From Salinisphaeraceae bacterium UBA4764 (GTDB lineage: Bacteria > Pseudomonadota > Gammaproteobacteria > Nevskiales > Salinisphaeraceae), in the NCBI GenBank assembly GCA_002403445.1, contig DHHU01000068.1:1-6527 (forward strand): a DNA stretch of 6,527 nucleotides. The letters are read 5' to 3'. The number at the start of each line of letters is the position of its first letter. Within the stretch, counting starts at the first letter, position 1. Below, one piece after another: positions 5,987 through 6,527 of this stretch. The notes below the pieces were generated by a model. The model saw only the letters and a program-made list of their open reading frames with translations, searched no databases and had not been told where the DNA came from. Made by a program: the position numbers and the translations under genes.

Positions 5987-6527
5987 TCAGGCCGCGCGGT
6001 TGAGCGTATCAAGTATCGTGTCGACGCTTTCGGCTTTGGGTTTGACCATCCAGAATCGACCGATCATGCCACGAAAATCGTCCAGTATCTCGCTGGCGTG
6101 GGCACTGCCAGTCGCCTCGATATAAGCCTCGATCAGTCGTCGCAGATAATGGCGGTGAGCTTCCATGTTCTCGGACACCAACCGGTGGATGTCGATCAAT
6201 TCATGATTGTAGCGATCGACAAACTCGCGCGATTCATCGAGCACATAGGCCAAACCGCCCGTCATGCCGGCGCCGAAATTGATACCGGTTTCGCCGAGTA
6301 CGACTACCGTACCACCGGTCATATATTCACAACCGTGATCGCCGATACCCTCGACGACTGCTGTCGCGCCTGAATTACGCACGCCGAATCGCTCACCGGC
6401 TACGCCGGCGGCCATCAACTCGCCTCCGGTCGCACCGTAAAGACAGGTATTGCCGATGATTGTGGTAGTTCGCGCTTCGAACTGGGAATTGGCGGGCGGC
6501 CGTATAACGATTCGGCCCCCCCCCATA
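5987..6527 (-). CDS. gltB: Glutamate synthase (NADPH) large subunit, C-terminal 179 codons (5' part outside the window)
   Basis: This is the C-terminal end of the alpha subunit of GOGAT, which carries the amidotransferase and FMN/3Fe-4S synthase domains upstream of what is visible here. The segment covers the right-handed beta-helix (GXGXG) domain: GGRIVIRPP, then GNTCLYGATGG, GERFGVRNSGA, VVEGIGDHGCEYMTGG and GINFGAGMTGG, all recognisable from E. coli GltB. A helical tail follows, with the family-typical VKPK near the end, before the TGA at 5989-5987. The ATG at 6526 is internal, not a start: the family has GMxGG or GLxGG at this point. The whole protein should be about 1,480-1,500 residues. 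gltD follows after 42 nt. A run of nine G codes for the glycines at the very edge of the window. Confidence 0.96.
   Translation of the reverse strand, partial: MGGGRIVIRPPANSQFEARTTTIIGNTCLYGATGGELMAAGVAGERFGVRNSGATAVVEGIGDHGCEYMTGGTVVVLGETGINFGAGMTGGLAYVLDESREFVDRYNHELIDIHRLVSENMEAHRHYLRRLIEAYIEATGSAHASEILDDFRGMIGRFWMVKPKAESVDTILDTLNRAA

Noticed and set aside
5690..6373. 227-codon plus-strand frame across the gltB-gltD junction
   Set aside because: It is antisense to two well-conserved genes and has no motif of its own; a shadow frame.

Overview
The window looks like ordinary chromosomal DNA of a Gram-negative proteobacterium, most probably a gammaproteobacterium of moderately high GC. Three observations suggest this: a gltB-gltD pair followed downstream by hemE, an arrangement I recall from Pseudomonas; a YihG-type acyltransferase; and a GlpK that resembles E. 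coli GlpK along its whole visible length. The genus cannot be named from sequence alone. Every confident gene lies on the minus strand, so transcription runs from high to low coordinates.

In transcription order, the right end holds the last 179 visible codons of gltB (large subunit of NADPH glutamate synthase). After 42 nt comes the complete gltD (small subunit). Together they form the GOGAT enzyme that makes glutamate from glutamine and 2-oxoglutarate. A 183-nt gap follows and contains a perfect 20-bp palindrome. Next is a tight cluster: pyrF (UMP synthesis), hemE overlapping it by 4 nt (haem synthesis), and a YihG-like membrane acyltransferase 16 nt further on. Their tight spacing suggests one transcript. 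None of these three begins with ATG at its best-supported position.

A 650-nt stretch without a confident gene follows. It holds a doubtful 36-codon glycine-rich reading frame next to the glpK ribosome binding site, a nested inverted repeat, and a 160-codon frame that I judge spurious. The left end holds the first 346 codons of glpK (glycerol kinase), cut by the window edge.

The genes are core metabolism: nitrogen assimilation, pyrimidine, haem, phospholipid and glycerol. I see no mobile element, CRISPR array, tRNA, rRNA or defence system, and no convincing novel system. The points worth a second look are the unusual translation starts (above all pyrF, where coding-like sequence and a ribosome binding site extend upstream of the TTG), the palindrome between gltD and pyrF, the insertion of pyrF between gltD and hemE, and the small frame ahead of glpK.
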